Shown here in pieces: positions 1 to 9,588 of a stretch of DNA of 64,000 nucleotides. Source of the stretch: Chryseobacterium herbae (lineage in GTDB: Bacteria; Bacteroidota; Bacteroidia; Flavobacteriales; Weeksellaceae); contig NZ_JAOAMU010000006.1 of the NCBI RefSeq assembly GCF_025154075.1, positions 1 to 64,000 on the forward strand. Direction: 5' to 3'. The notes under the pieces were generated by a model that searched no databases, was not told the DNA's origin, and worked only from the letters and a program-made list of their open reading frames with translations. Each line of letters begins with the position of its first letter. Position 1 is the first letter of the stretch. The position numbers were made by a program, and so were the translations under genes.

Positions 1-102
1 TTTTAAGTTTTTGGTATTTTTTTTTTATTGTTAACTTTATTAATTATTTCAATTATTTTGTGGGGTTTTTTTGGGGGGGTCAATTGGGCCCGCCCGAAAC
101 CT

Positions 103-3100
103 CTATAAAGGTCCGGAATCCAGTATTTCCAGCAAATCATGCTTTGAAAACTTCTGAATACCGGTTCCATCAGTCTGAAGCAGGTTTTGAGCCAGTTCAT
201 TCTTCTTTTTCTGAAGACTTAAGATTTTCTCTTCAACGGTATTTGAGCAAATCAGTCGTACAGCGATTACGTTTTTAGTCTGTCCGATACGGTAGCTTCG
301 GTCAATCGCTTGATTTTCAGCTGCTGGATTCCACCACGGATCTACCAGATAAATATAATCTGCCTGCGTAAGATTTAAGCCTACACCGCCGGCTTTTAAA
401 CTGATCAGAAATACACGGATTTCTTCATTTTCCTGAAAATTATTAACGGCTTTACCTCTGTTTTTGGTCTGCCCGGTAAGGTATTCAAACGGTATTTTTT
501 TACGTTCAAGTTCTACTTTAAGTAAATCCAACATCTCTACAAATTGTGAGAACACTAATATTTTATGACCTTTAGATTTACTTTGGATCTGTTCCATCAG
601 TATTTCTATTTTTACAGCATGTTCACCGGAGTATCCTTCTTTTAAAAGTAAAGGAGAATTGCAGATCTGTCTGAGCCTCGTTAATCCTGTCAAAACGTGC
701 ATACTGTTTTTATTCAGATCGTCATCATCATTGGCGGCGATAAATTCACGAAGTTCTTTTTCATAGGCATCATAGATCTTGCGCTGTTCAGTATCCATTT
801 CGCAGTAGATCACCATTTCGGTTTTTTCAGGAAGCTCTTTGGCGACCTGTTTCTTCGTTCTGCGGAGAATGAAAGGTCTTATTTTGTCCTGGAGTTCCTG
901 AGCCCGTTTTCCATATTCAAATTTATCGATAGGAATGGCGTAAATATCTTTAAAATACTGCTTGCTTCCCAAAAGTCCCGGACAGGCAAAAGAAAGTTGG
1001 CTGTAAAGATCAAACGTATTATTTTCAATGGGAGTTCCGGTCAGGACAATCCTGTTTCTCGACTGCAGAAGTCGCGCTGCTTTATATCGTTCCGAATTGG
1101 GATTTTTAATCGTTTGTGATTCATCGAGAAAAACATAATTAAAGCGGAAGTTTTTCAGAAAACGAATATCCGAAAGAAGCATTCCGTAGCTGGTAAGCAC
1201 TACTTCATATTCTGACATATGCTCTGATGCTTTTAATCGGTCTGCTCCATAATGCGTCATCACTTTTAAAGATGGGGCGAACTTATTAATTTCTTCCTGC
1301 CAGTTGAAGAGCAAGGAAGTCGGTACGACCACAAGATTAGTCGTATGTCCGTGTTTTTCTCTTTGAGACAGAATAAATGCAATGATTTGAAGCGTTTTTC
1401 CAAGTCCCATATCATCTGCCAGACAGCCTCCGAAATTGAATCGGTCTAAGAAGTCCAGCCAGTTCAGGCCATCGTGCTGATAGTCTCTTAAAACGGCGTT
1501 TAATCCTTTAGGAATACTCACTTGTGGAATGTTCCTGACAGACGAGAACTGAAGAGAATAAGAAGCAATTTCTTCCTGTAATTCCTCACTTAAAACCTCT
1601 TTCTCAAATAAAGAAGAGACCTCAGTAAAACTGATCTTCGGAATTTTAAGATCTTCAGCATCAATTTCCCCGATCCGGAAAAACTCATTCATCCTGCCGA
1701 TCCATTCTTCCGGAAGTAGCCCGAGGGTACCATCATCCAACTGTACAAATTTACTTCGGTTCCGGATGGCGCGGTGAAGCTGTTTCAAAGCGGCATCTTT
1801 CTGCCCGAAACTTACTTTCAGTTTAGCATTGAACCAATCCAGGCCGCTGGTAATCTGAATATTGATTTTAGCTTTGTGGGAATTCAGTTTATTATTTTTG
1901 AGTTCATTGAATCCCAATAGGATAATTCCTTCGTTTCTCCAGGTTTCAAAAGCATGCAGGAACCAGTCTTCATCCAGAAATTTATCCTTGTGCAGATAAA
2001 AATAATCGTAGCCGTCCATTTGTCCTTCAAAATCCGGATGCTGTTTCATGATGAGAGACGTAAAGCGGGCTTCTTCAGCATCACTTCTGTTGATTTTAAA
2101 TACGTTTCCGTTCTGATCCGTACCGAAAAGCTGCTTTCTGGAATACACAGGAACTTCGGCCTGACCATACTTCATGACCGGAGTGATGGCGATATAATTT
2201 CCCTGCTGACGAAGATAAATGATCCTCTCGTTCCGGTGTGTTTTTTCTTCAAGCTGAACCGGAGTTGCAGGCTGTATGTAACTATAGTTGATATGAATGC
2301 GTTCTTCAATAGACGCAAGAACATTCTGCATGAATGCTTCATATTTTGAGGCATGAACAAGCAGGATTTCGTTATTGGTTTTAAAGAATTTCAGGACCCT
2401 CAGCATATCAGGATCGTCTACAAAACTGAGTGTATTCCGGCTGTAAACAAAATATTCATTCCTGATCGTGACATTTTTGAAGGGAATAGAAATATCGTTG
2501 AATTCAAGTTCACCTGTCACTTCGTAGAAAGGTTCTTTTTTGAACACATTAAGCTTTAGTTCTGCCTTTAAAACTTCAAGATGTACAGGTACAAGGGATT
2601 TTGCTGAAACGGTTTCCGAAAGTTCACGGTCATGATAATACGTTTCCAGCCCAAGCGGATTCTGTACAATCAGTTTTAGGGCTTCGAGTTCTGCCGGATT
2701 GTACTCTTCATTGTAATTGTTCTGGAAGGCTGAAACAGCGGTATAAAATTTAATATGTAATGGTTCTTCGGCTTTCCAGATCAGCTGCATGGCATCAACC
2801 GGATTGACCGGGTTTTTGATCTTTCCCGTTTGCGTGGTTTCAGATTCCATCAGTGAAAAGTTCAGATGGCTGTAATAGCGGTGCTTGCCGATGACCAGTA
2901 TTTTTCTCTTTCCATTTTCCTGTAAAGCCAGTTCCTCAATCACGGAAGAGCGCTGTGGAATAAGCTGTTGTTTAAAAACATCTTCATCGATGGATAATAG
3001 CTCTTTGATCTTAGGTTTTACTTCAATTTTACCGTCAGCGTATTCCAGTTCAAAATAAATATCAAGATCAGACTCATTTTCTAAGCCGTAGCTTTTGGCT

Positions 3101-3453
3101 TTAGCAATAAACAGCTTCTTGCGAAGATAAGGTTCAAAAAAAGTTCTGAAATTTTTATCCTCTAAAATACAGTGAATAATTTCTGTCTGATGCTCACAAA
3201 GTTTGTCTTTGGGATGAGCGCAGGAGCAGGTGCTTACGATGGAACTCCCGATCTGGCTTACGGAAACATCCGGAAAATCCTGTAACGGAGACCTTTTCGT
3301 AAAAATTCCATGGTTATTTTCAATGGCAGCAGGGTAGATTCCGTGGAAATCTCTGATCTCCAGAAATGCGCTGCCGGAGGTGTGTTTCAGAAGATCATAA
3401 ACAGAAAGGGTAGTGAAGCTTGTATTTTCAAGAATATATGCTGCCATAAGCAT
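103..3453 (-). CDS. SWIM zinc-finger SNF2-family DNA helicase/ATPase
   Basis: A 1116-residue protein of the SWI2/SNF2 (helicase superfamily 2) type, expected to translocate on double-stranded DNA or remodel protein-DNA complexes in the cytoplasm. Seen in the sequence: an N-terminal SWIM-like zinc motif (CSC, eight residues, CEH, near residues 75-90), a long middle region without recognised motifs, then the helicase core with Walker A DDMGLGKT (about residue 677), a DESQ box in place of DEAH (about 778), LTGTPIENN (about 805), and a C-terminal helicase lobe with GGVGLNL and the motif VI segment AIDRSYRIGQ (about 1052). The length fits full-length bacterial SNF2 proteins with an N-terminal SWIM domain. 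The start at the first of two close ATGs is a guess; the second is two codons on. No partner gene is adjacent, so the cellular role is open. Confidence 0.93.
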   Translation of the reverse strand: MLMAAYILENTSFTTLSVYDLLKHTSGSAFLEIRDFHGIYPAAIENNHGIFTKRSPLQDFPDVSVSQIGSSIVSTCSCAHPKDKLCEHQTEIIHCILEDKNFRTFFEPYLRKKLFIAKAKSYGLENESDLDIYFELEYADGKIEVKPKIKELLSIDEDVFKQQLIPQRSSVIEELALQENGKRKILVIGKHRYYSHLNFSLMESETTQTGKIKNPVNPVDAMQLIWKAEEPLHIKFYTAVSAFQNNYNEEYNPAELEALKLIVQNPLGLETYYHDRELSETVSAKSLVPVHLEVLKAELKLNVFKKEPFYEVTGELEFNDISIPFKNVTIRNEYFVYSRNTLSFVDDPDMLRVLKFFKTNNEILLVHASKYEAFMQNVLASIEERIHINYSYIQPATPVQLEEKTHRNERIIYLRQQGNYIAITPVMKYGQAEVPVYSRKQLFGTDQNGNVFKINRSDAEEARFTSLIMKQHPDFEGQMDGYDYFYLHKDKFLDEDWFLHAFETWRNEGIILLGFNELKNNKLNSHKAKINIQITSGLDWFNAKLKVSFGQKDAALKQLHRAIRNRSKFVQLDDGTLGLLPEEWIGRMNEFFRIGEIDAEDLKIPKISFTEVSSLFEKEVLSEELQEEIASYSLQFSSVRNIPQVSIPKGLNAVLRDYQHDGLNWLDFLDRFNFGGCLADDMGLGKTLQIIAFILSQREKHGHTTNLVVVPTSLLFNWQEEINKFAPSLKVMTHYGADRLKASEHMSEYEVVLTSYGMLLSDIRFLKNFRFNYVFLDESQTIKNPNSERYKAARLLQSRNRIVLTGTPIENNTFDLYSQLSFACPGLLGSKQYFKDIYAIPIDKFEYGKRAQELQDKIRPFILRRTKKQVAKELPEKTEMVIYCEMDTEQRKIYDAYEKELREFIAANDDDDLNKNSMHVLTGLTRLRQICNSPLLLKEGYSGEHAVKIEILMEQIQSKSKGHKILVFSQFVEMLDLLKVELERKKIPFEYLTGQTKNRGKAVNNFQENEEIRVFLISLKAGGVGLNLTQADYIYLVDPWWNPAAENQAIDRSYRIGQTKNVIAVRLICSNTVEEKILSLQKKKNELAQNLLQTDGTGIQKFSKHDLLEILDSGPL

Positions 3454-3687
3454 GCGAATTTACAAAAAAGGATGACAAGATTCATGGCTATTGAGGATGA
3501 AGTGAAAAACCTGTGATAGAGAGCGATTTGACGGAAGAAGAGGTTCCATTGTATGCGCTGAATACCAATATAAATATTCAATTATAATTTATCATACGAT
3601 TAATAAATATTTTATCGTTATTATTGTACAATATTTGAATTCATGAAAAATATGAAATGAATTTAAGAAGATCATAATTTTTTTTTA

Positions 3688-4746
3688 ATGACAAGCAAGA
3701 TTATAGGCGTCGGCAATTATATTCCGCCGGAAACAATTACAAATTTATTTTTTGACCAGCATCATTTTATTAATAAAAACGGAGAGTCATTAAAGGAAGC
3801 GAATGATATTATTGCCAGAAAGCTAAAGGAAATTACCGGCATCGAAGAAAGAAGGTACGCATCTGAGCATCAGGTGACCTCGGATCTGGGGCTTATAGCA
3901 GCACAGAGAGCGATAGAAAATTCAAAAATAGATCCTGAAACATTGGACTATATCATATTTGCCCATAATTTTGGCGATGTTCGGTTCGGTACTGTTCAGT
4001 CGGACAGTGTTCCGAGTCTGGCCTCAAGGGTAAAACATCTGCTGAAAATCAAAAATAATTTTTGTGTGGCCTACGATGTCCTTTTCGGATGTCCGGGCTG
4101 GATTGAGGGTGTCATACAGGCCAATGCTTTCATCAGATCAGGCATTGCAAAACGTTGCCTGGTTATTGGGGCAGAAACGCTTTCAAGAGTTGTGGATATC
4201 CACGACAGAGACAGCATGATCTATGCAGACGGAGCGGGAGCGGCTATTCTTGAAATCAGTGATGATAACAGCGGAATACAGTCTCATTTATCGGCTTCAT
4301 ATACGTTAAACGAAAAAGATTTCCTGTATTTTGGAAAATCATACAACAACGAAAGCTGTCAGGATACAAAATACATCAAAATGGATGGCCGTAAAATCTA
4401 TGAATTTGCCCTGGTGAATGTAGCAGATGCCATGAAAAAATGTATGGATGCCAGCGGATATTCCATAGATCAGCTTGATAAGATCATTATTCATCAGGCC
4501 AATGAAAAAATGGACGAGGCTATCGTAAAACGTTTTTATCAGCTTTACGATCTTCCGATGCCGGAAAATATTATGCCGATGGTCATCAATAAATTAGGGA
4601 ACAGCAGTGTGGCTACTATTCCTACTTTACTTGCAATGATCTTAGATGGAGAACTTCCTTCCCACGAGATCAAAGAAGGACACGTTGTACTGTTCGCTTC
4701 TGTAGGGGCAGGGATGAATATCAATTCATTTGTTTATAAATTTTAA
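3688..4746 (+). CDS. Beta-ketoacyl-ACP synthase III-like protein (KAS III/FabH family)
   Basis: A 352-residue thiolase-fold condensing enzyme. The KAS III triad is visible: Cys135 in FGCPGW, His269 in HQAN, and Asn305 in GNSS. KAS III enzymes condense an acyl-CoA starter with malonyl-ACP to begin fatty acid or polyketide chains. This copy stands alone, away from plsX, acpP or other fab genes, so it is more likely a paralogue used in a side pathway (branched starters, flexirubin-like or lipid products) than the housekeeping FabH; that is inference. The ATG follows an A/T-rich upstream stretch and is the natural start (MTSKIIGVGNYIPPE). A bidirectional terminator follows the gene. Confidence 0.88.
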   Translation: MTSKIIGVGNYIPPETITNLFFDQHHFINKNGESLKEANDIIARKLKEITGIEERRYASEHQVTSDLGLIAAQRAIENSKIDPETLDYIIFAHNFGDVRFGTVQSDSVPSLASRVKHLLKIKNNFCVAYDVLFGCPGWIEGVIQANAFIRSGIAKRCLVIGAETLSRVVDIHDRDSMIYADGAGAAILEISDDNSGIQSHLSASYTLNEKDFLYFGKSYNNESCQDTKYIKMDGRKIYEFALVNVADAMKKCMDASGYSIDQLDKIIIHQANEKMDEAIVKRFYQLYDLPMPENIMPMVINKLGNSSVATIPTLLAMILDGELPSHEIKEGHVVLFASVGAGMNINSFVYKF

Positions 4747-4810
4747 CTTATACACGATCAGAGAGGAATAGTGATGGTAGCCATCATATTTTGATCTCTT
4801 ATATTGAAAA

Positions 4811-4845
4811 AAGGCTCAGATTATAAAATCTGAGCCTTAATTTTT
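4811..4845. terminator. Bidirectional intrinsic terminator
   Basis: A perfect 12-bp stem (4811-4822 with 4827-4838) closes a 4-nt loop. T-runs lie on both sides, so it can end both the synthase transcript from the left and the hydrolase transcript from the right. Confidence 0.85.
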
Positions 4846-4914
4846 GAAAAGGATGAAATTTCACCTTATCTATGAATAGACATCTGCTGTTTTTTTTCTT
4901 TTTATGGAGTTGAA

Positions 4915-5976
4915 TTACTGAAGATTATCGGCAATCGGGTTTCTTACCACTCTGTAAGGATGAATTCCCTGAAGAAACTGTGAATCTGATTTTAGCTTAT
5001 AGTTTGGTCCGACGAAATAAGCTTTCGCGTCTGCATCATTGTAACCCGTATATTTCAACCAGGCCACACTGATTCCTGCAAATTCATTTTTAGAAATCTC
5101 CATGGTAGGACTGAAATGAGTCGCAGTAGTGGCCGTCGCTGCCCATGCCGGAGACTGGTTGAGAAGATGACTCTGATGAAGTTTCGTATACCACGGCATA
5201 ACTACAATATCAAGCCTTCCCGTTAAAATAAGAGTAGGCGCCTTTACCGTAAAGCTTACTGCGGCAGGTCCCGGTTCAATAGGCAGGGATCCTACAACTT
5301 TCAGGGCAGGATCAATCAGTTTCATAGCGTGCTCAGGAATACTTGAGGTAAGAAGCGATGCTCCACCGCCTGCTGAATGGCCTGCTATGATCATCCTGGA
5401 CATATCAATTTTCCCGTACAATGGAGATTGGGTATCCTTGTTAAGCTTTGATGCTTTTAAAGCCCCGAGAATATGCATTTCCGGCATTGAATTAATAAAA
5501 TCTGAAGAAACCACGACCACGAAGCCATGGCTTGCCCATAGCTTAAGCATTTGTGCGTAATTCCCCTCGTTGGATAATATACCACCTACAAAATTCACAA
5601 CAGGAAGCTTATCCATATTAGCAATATTTGTGGGATAATACACCGATGTCATAATGGGAGATCCGTTCCCAAAAGGAAAATTGTTGGTACATTGAATGGT
5701 ATGATCCAGCACATTAATGGACTGAAGGACATCTACAATGATACCGCCTATATTTCCACAGTCTCCGAGCACTGCATCTGTGCTCACCGCGTAAGGGCCA
5801 ATGCTTCCGTATTGCTCATTGGCCAAACCTGTAGCAGGGAAAAAATTAGATTTTGATGCTGTCTGATTTTCACTCGTCAAATTATTTTCCGATGTATTTT
5901 CTAATAGTTCATCAGTGTTTTGACAGGATACCAACGATAGGGATATTGTCAGTACCGAAAATATTATTTTTTTCAT
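4915..5976 (-). CDS. Secreted lipoprotein alpha/beta hydrolase (cutinase/polyesterase-like serine esterase)
   Basis: A 353-residue serine hydrolase with a lipoprotein signal (MKKIIFSVLTISLSLVSC, Cys at residue 18), so it should be exported and lipid-anchored. The nucleophile elbow is GHSAGG with Ser201; Asp256 (GRLDIV) and His287 (THFSP) fit the order and spacing of a catalytic triad. This arrangement resembles the dienelactone-hydrolase/cutinase-type esterases, a group that also holds bacterial polyester hydrolases, but the elbow reads GHSAGG rather than the GHSMGG usual in those. No type IX sorting domain is seen. It is a single gene, convergent with the synthase on its 3' side. The substrate cannot be read from the sequence; a short-chain ester or polyester is a reasonable guess. 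Confidence 0.82.
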   Translation of the reverse strand: MKKIIFSVLTISLSLVSCQNTDELLENTSENNLTSENQTASKSNFFPATGLANEQYGSIGPYAVSTDAVLGDCGNIGGIIVDVLQSINVLDHTIQCTNNFPFGNGSPIMTSVYYPTNIANMDKLPVVNFVGGILSNEGNYAQMLKLWASHGFVVVVSSDFINSMPEMHILGALKASKLNKDTQSPLYGKIDMSRMIIAGHSAGGGASLLTSSIPEHAMKLIDPALKVVGSLPIEPGPAAVSFTVKAPTLILTGRLDIVVMPWYTKLHQSHLLNQSPAWAATATTATHFSPTMEISKNEFAGISVAWLKYTGYNDADAKAYFVGPNYKLKSDSQFLQGIHPYRVVRNPIADNLQ

Positions 5977-6474
5977 AAGCTTATTTTTAAATGGTTTAAT
6001 TTTCTTGAATTATAAATATCTGTAGTAAAGTTATTTGATTATTGAGTTAGAATAATATTTTATCATTATTAAGTGATTTATTTGAGCAAAGTAAATGTTT
6101 TAACTAACTTTATATCTCATCCAGTTTTTTATTTTTTGTAAATACAGTTTGTATTTTTTTTTAACCATATTTTTTTTAAAGGGATGAATAGTAGAGTTAA
6201 TGTATTTTTCAATGATTCAAAATGAAGCATTGGTGATAAGATGTAGTTGATTATGTATTTGATATTCAACTTATTATTGTTTTGTGTTAATTGTTAAAAA
6301 GGAAACCTTCCGGCTATTCGAATCTGTTTTTTAAAGAAACTGGCTTCTGTAAAATTTTAAAACTGGCCTAGCAAGATGATACTAAAATAATTTTTCTTTG
6401 ACTATCAATAAATTATCTGCTTAAAACTCAATTAGATTTATTTAGAGAGAGATTGTAATTAAACAGCCTATAAA
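5977..6474. other. Intergenic region, very AT-rich, no gene seen
   Basis: About 500 bases between two divergently transcribed genes. It is dominated by A/T runs and must hold promoters for the hydrolase (leftward) and the MocR-like gene (rightward). I see no convincing hairpin, repeat or short reading frame. Confidence 0.5.
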
Positions 6475-7890
6475 ATGTTAAGACCCTGGAATCTAGATCT
6501 GAAAATTGATGAAAAATATTTTCAGCTGCCTGTTTATCAACAGATTGTTGAAACTCTTATAGATGCTGTACATTCAGGGAAACTGAGAAGAGGAAATGTT
6601 CTTCCAGGTACCAGAAAACTTGCAGACATTTTGCAGGTGAACAGAAATACGGTAATTGAGGCTTATAATCAATTGGAATACCAGGGTTGGGTGATCTCTA
6701 AACAGAGATCCGGGACATTTGTTTCCTATAATCTTCCGGAAAAAGAAGTAAAAGAAATTGTTCCCGATCATATCAAAAGTGCCTCTGCTATTAATAAAAT
6801 TGTTTTTGACCAAGGCCTTCCGGACACCAACCTCTCTCCAATGGAAGATATCATCCGGGAATACAAACTGGTCCTCAAAAAAATACAGAAACAAAAGCTG
6901 CATACTTTTAACGATCCCGCTGGATACAGAAAACTGAGGTTGGCCCTATCTCAGATGCTGAATCATCAGAGAAGAATCTTAGGAGACGAAAATAATATAT
7001 GCATTACAAGAGGCAGCCAGATGGCTTTGTTTATGATCTCTCAGTGCTTATTACAGAGCGGTGACTGCGTTATTGTAGAACATCCGGGGTACAGGCTTGC
7101 CTGGGAGGCATTTGAGTATTCTGGGGCAACGGTGTTATATGCAGAGGTGGATTCAGAAGGAATTGTTATTGCAGATATCAGGAAGTATATCGAAATGGGG
7201 ATGAATATAAAAGCGGTTTATGTATCTCCGAATGCCCAGTTTCCTACAACTGCCATATTAAGTGAATCAAGACGCAAAGAGCTCATCGAATTATCAAATA
7301 CCCATGACTTTTACATCATAGAAGATGATTACTGTATTGATCTTAATTACAGCCAAAACAGGCTTCTGCCTTTATGCAGCGATGAAAATTTGAAAAGCTA
7401 TATCTATGTGGGAACATTTAGCAGATCGGTAAGTCCCTTCCTGAAAATCGGATATGTAGCAAGCAGTCAAACTTTTATTAAAAAGCTGGTGGCGCTTAGA
7501 AGAATCATAGACATTAATGGTGATTCTATTATGGAAAGGGCATTTTTCAATTTAATAAGAGACGGACTTTATACCAAGCATTTAAAAAAATCGGTCCGGC
7601 ATTATAAAAATAAACGGGATTTTCTGGATGAAGTTTTGAATAAATACCTCAATGGGAAAATAAAGTACACGAAACCGGAGCTGGGACTTGGCTATTGGGT
7701 TGTGCCGGTAAATCCTATGGTAGAAGAATTCAACAGATTTTTAAAAGACGAATTAGCTTCCAGAGGAATAAGATCAATCATTAGCCACGATTATTATAAA
7801 AACGAAGGCGAGGGTGTTCTCGTCAGCTTTGGTTCCGTATCTGAAAAGAATCTTGAGGAAGCGGTAAGGATCATGGCAGAATACTTTTAG
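6475..7890 (+). CDS. MocR-like regulator (GntR wHTH + aminotransferase-like domain) lacking the PLP lysine
   Basis: 471 residues. Residues about 15-80 form a GntR-type winged helix (GTRKLADILQVNRNTV, then GWVISKQRSGTFVS). The rest is a fold-type I aminotransferase-like domain as in MocR, GabR and PdxR, which normally bind pyridoxal phosphate through a lysine in GTFSK. Here the same segment reads GTFSRSVSP, with Arg317 (codon AGA at 7423-7425) in place of that lysine. The TPxHQFPT segment also reads SPNAQFPT, losing the usual His. EDDY is kept. Known family: PLP-sensing regulators of GABA, taurine or PLP metabolism. Inference: this member may sense a ligand without a Schiff base, or bind PLP non-covalently. 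It is monocistronic with its own terminator. Confidence 0.9.
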   Translation: MLRPWNLDLKIDEKYFQLPVYQQIVETLIDAVHSGKLRRGNVLPGTRKLADILQVNRNTVIEAYNQLEYQGWVISKQRSGTFVSYNLPEKEVKEIVPDHIKSASAINKIVFDQGLPDTNLSPMEDIIREYKLVLKKIQKQKLHTFNDPAGYRKLRLALSQMLNHQRRILGDENNICITRGSQMALFMISQCLLQSGDCVIVEHPGYRLAWEAFEYSGATVLYAEVDSEGIVIADIRKYIEMGMNIKAVYVSPNAQFPTTAILSESRRKELIELSNTHDFYIIEDDYCIDLNYSQNRLLPLCSDENLKSYIYVGTFSRSVSPFLKIGYVASSQTFIKKLVALRRIIDINGDSIMERAFFNLIRDGLYTKHLKKSVRHYKNKRDFLDEVLNKYLNGKIKYTKPELGLGYWVVPVNPMVEEFNRFLKDELASRGIRSIISHDYYKNEGEGVLVSFGSVSEKNLEEAVRIMAEYF

Positions 7891-7933
7891 AACTTTTGAA
7901 GAGAACATTTTATTAACAGATTATATTTTAACC

Positions 7934-7965
7934 AAAGAAGGGAGCTGTAGTAGGCTTCCTTCTTT
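7934..7965 (+). terminator. Probable intrinsic terminator of the MocR-like gene
   Basis: A 12-bp stem with one G-U pair (7934-7945 with 7954-7965) and an 8-nt loop. The 3' arm ends in T-rich sequence, but there is no long separate T-run. Confidence 0.55.
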
Positions 7966-8029
7966 AATGATACAAATGGTTGCTCATGATTTATGACCAA
8001 CCGGAATTTGAGAGATTGATTAAAAAATT

Positions 8030-8602
8030 ATGAAAGGAATCACTGAAGAGTATGCAACCTACGGTTCTTTATTTCTGGTGGATGAAGAGCACTATGTAGA
8101 ATTATGCCGCTATTTAAATAAAGTAATTTTTAAAAAAGCAGATTTCTTTTTAAGAGAAGGGGAATGCTGTGAGTATTTAGGATTCTTAAAATCCGGATTG
8201 ATGCGAAGTTTCTACGACAAAGATATCAACGTTAATTTTCACCTGGAAAACAGTCTTATCACAGATTATGACAGCATTCTGTTTGGAGTGAAATCCAGGA
8301 TCAGTATCAAGGCTATTGAAGATTCCGAAGTATTCCTTCTGCATAAAGATCATCTTCAAAATCTGTATGATAAAGATGTGTACTGGCAGGAATTCGGGAG
8401 AAGAATAGCCGAAGCGGTGTATCTCCACGCCAAAAGAAGAATCGAAGGTTTATTATGTATCTCTCCTGAGCAGCGCTATCACCAATTGTTGCTTGAAAAC
8501 CCTAAAATTCTTCAGCTTATCCCCCAAAAACATATTGCCGGATATCTGGGTATACAGCCTCAGTCTTTAAGCAGGATCAGAAAGAGATTGCTCAACCGTT
8601 AA
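8030..8602 (+). CDS. Crp/Fnr-family transcriptional regulator
   Basis: 190 residues. The N-terminal two thirds read as a cyclic-nucleotide-binding beta-roll (FKKADFFLREGECCEYLGFL, then KSGLMRSFYD). The C-terminus carries a short helix-turn-helix (QKHIAGYLGIQPQSLSRIRK). This is the common short Bacteroidota Crp-like type, often with no known effector; the classical cAMP-binding Arg/Glu set is not obvious. It stands directly upstream of an SDR gene, separated by a terminator, and may regulate it. The ATG start is preceded by an A-rich stretch. Confidence 0.85.
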   Translation: MKGITEEYATYGSLFLVDEEHYVELCRYLNKVIFKKADFFLREGECCEYLGFLKSGLMRSFYDKDINVNFHLENSLITDYDSILFGVKSRISIKAIEDSEVFLLHKDHLQNLYDKDVYWQEFGRRIAEAVYLHAKRRIEGLLCISPEQRYHQLLLENPKILQLIPQKHIAGYLGIQPQSLSRIRKRLLNR

Positions 8603-8631
8603 AATATTTATATTTAATTTTTTTAATACCA

Positions 8632-8669
8632 AAAGCGGTACCGTATATCTAGATGGTGCCGCTTTTTTT
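8632..8669 (+). terminator. Intrinsic terminator after the Crp-like gene
   Basis: An 11-bp stem with one G-U pair (8632-8642 with 8655-8665), followed by a run of seven T. It sits 30 nt after the stop codon. Confidence 0.8.
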
Positions 8670-8686
8670 GAATTTAATTGAGAAAT

Positions 8687-8720
8687 CCATTTTGGCTACA
8701 CGTTAGTCCAATTTGGCAAC
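8687..8720 (+). promoter_or_regulatory. Direct repeat upstream of the SDR gene, candidate AraC-type operator
   Basis: CCATTTTGGCTAC (8687-8699) is repeated as CCAATTTGGCAAC (8708-8720), 11 of 13 positions identical, offset by 21 bp. Two direct half-sites about two helical turns apart are the usual AraC-family arrangement, and an AraC-family gene lies immediately downstream of the SDR gene. A -7-like GACCTTTG (8742-8749) follows. Binding is inference. Confidence 0.45.
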
Positions 8721-8774
8721 TCCGGCCTTTATTCTAATTCTGACCTTTGTCTTGTTAATTTAATACAGAACAAA

Positions 8775-9572
8775 ATGAAAACAATTTTTATAACAGGCGC
8801 TTCAACAGGATTAGGAAAAGCGGCTGCCCAATTATTTCAAAGCAGAGGATGGAACGTTATCGCTACCATGAGAAACCCTGAAGCGGCTGCGGAACTTAAA
8901 GATCTTGAAAATGTAACCTTGCTTCCGCTGGATGTCACCAATCTGGAACAGATCAAATCAACTGTGAAAAAGACAATTGAACTGGGTCAGGTGGATGTGG
9001 TTTTCAATAATGCAGGGTACGGACTTATTGGTCCTTTGGAAGCTTTATCTGACGAACAGATCTTAAGACAGCTGGATACAAACCTTCTGGGTGTGATCCG
9101 CGTGACGCAGGCATTCATCCCTTATTTCAGAGAAAAACAGAGCGGAATGTTTATTTCTACTACCTCAATAGGTGGATTGGTTGCTTTCCCATTAGGGTCT
9201 ACTTATCATGCCACCAAATGGGCGCTGGAGGGCTGGAGCGAAAGTTTAGCGTATGAACTGAACCGATTTGGAATTGATGTTAAAACCGTTTCTCCGGGTG
9301 GAATTAAAACCGATTTTGTAAGCCGGTCTTTAGATGCTGCTACAAGTCCTGCTTATGATGAAATGACGAATTCTCTATTCTCGAAAATGGAAGGAATGAT
9401 GGAAGCTGCTTCCGAGCCGGTACAGATTGCTGAAGTCGTTTATGAAGCCGCTACAGACGGTAAAAAACAATTAAGATATGTAGCCGGAGAAGATGCCAAA
9501 GCGATTTATGCACAGCGTCTTGAGCTGGGAGATGAGCTTTTCAGAGAGCAGTTCGGAAAACAGTTTATCTAA
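8775..9572 (+). CDS. SDR-family NAD(P)-dependent oxidoreductase
   Basis: 265 residues with the classical short-chain dehydrogenase signatures: cofactor loop TGASTGLG (residues 7-14), NNAGYG, the catalytic serine in STTSIGG, and Tyr144/Lys148 in YHATK. Such enzymes oxidise or reduce a hydroxyl/carbonyl group with NAD(P)(H) in the cytoplasm; the substrate is not readable from sequence. It has a candidate AraC-type site upstream and an araC gene downstream, separated by a terminator, a layout common for regulator-controlled SDR genes. Confidence 0.9.
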   Translation: MKTIFITGASTGLGKAAAQLFQSRGWNVIATMRNPEAAAELKDLENVTLLPLDVTNLEQIKSTVKKTIELGQVDVVFNNAGYGLIGPLEALSDEQILRQLDTNLLGVIRVTQAFIPYFREKQSGMFISTTSIGGLVAFPLGSTYHATKWALEGWSESLAYELNRFGIDVKTVSPGGIKTDFVSRSLDAATSPAYDEMTNSLFSKMEGMMEAASEPVQIAEVVYEAATDGKKQLRYVAGEDAKAIYAQRLELGDELFREQFGKQFI

Positions 9573-9588
9573 GAAATTTAAATATTGA

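Noticed and set aside
697..1119. Antisense open frames within the helicase and other large genes
   Set aside because: They overlap conserved coding sequence on the other strand and show no signal, domain or codon pattern of their own.
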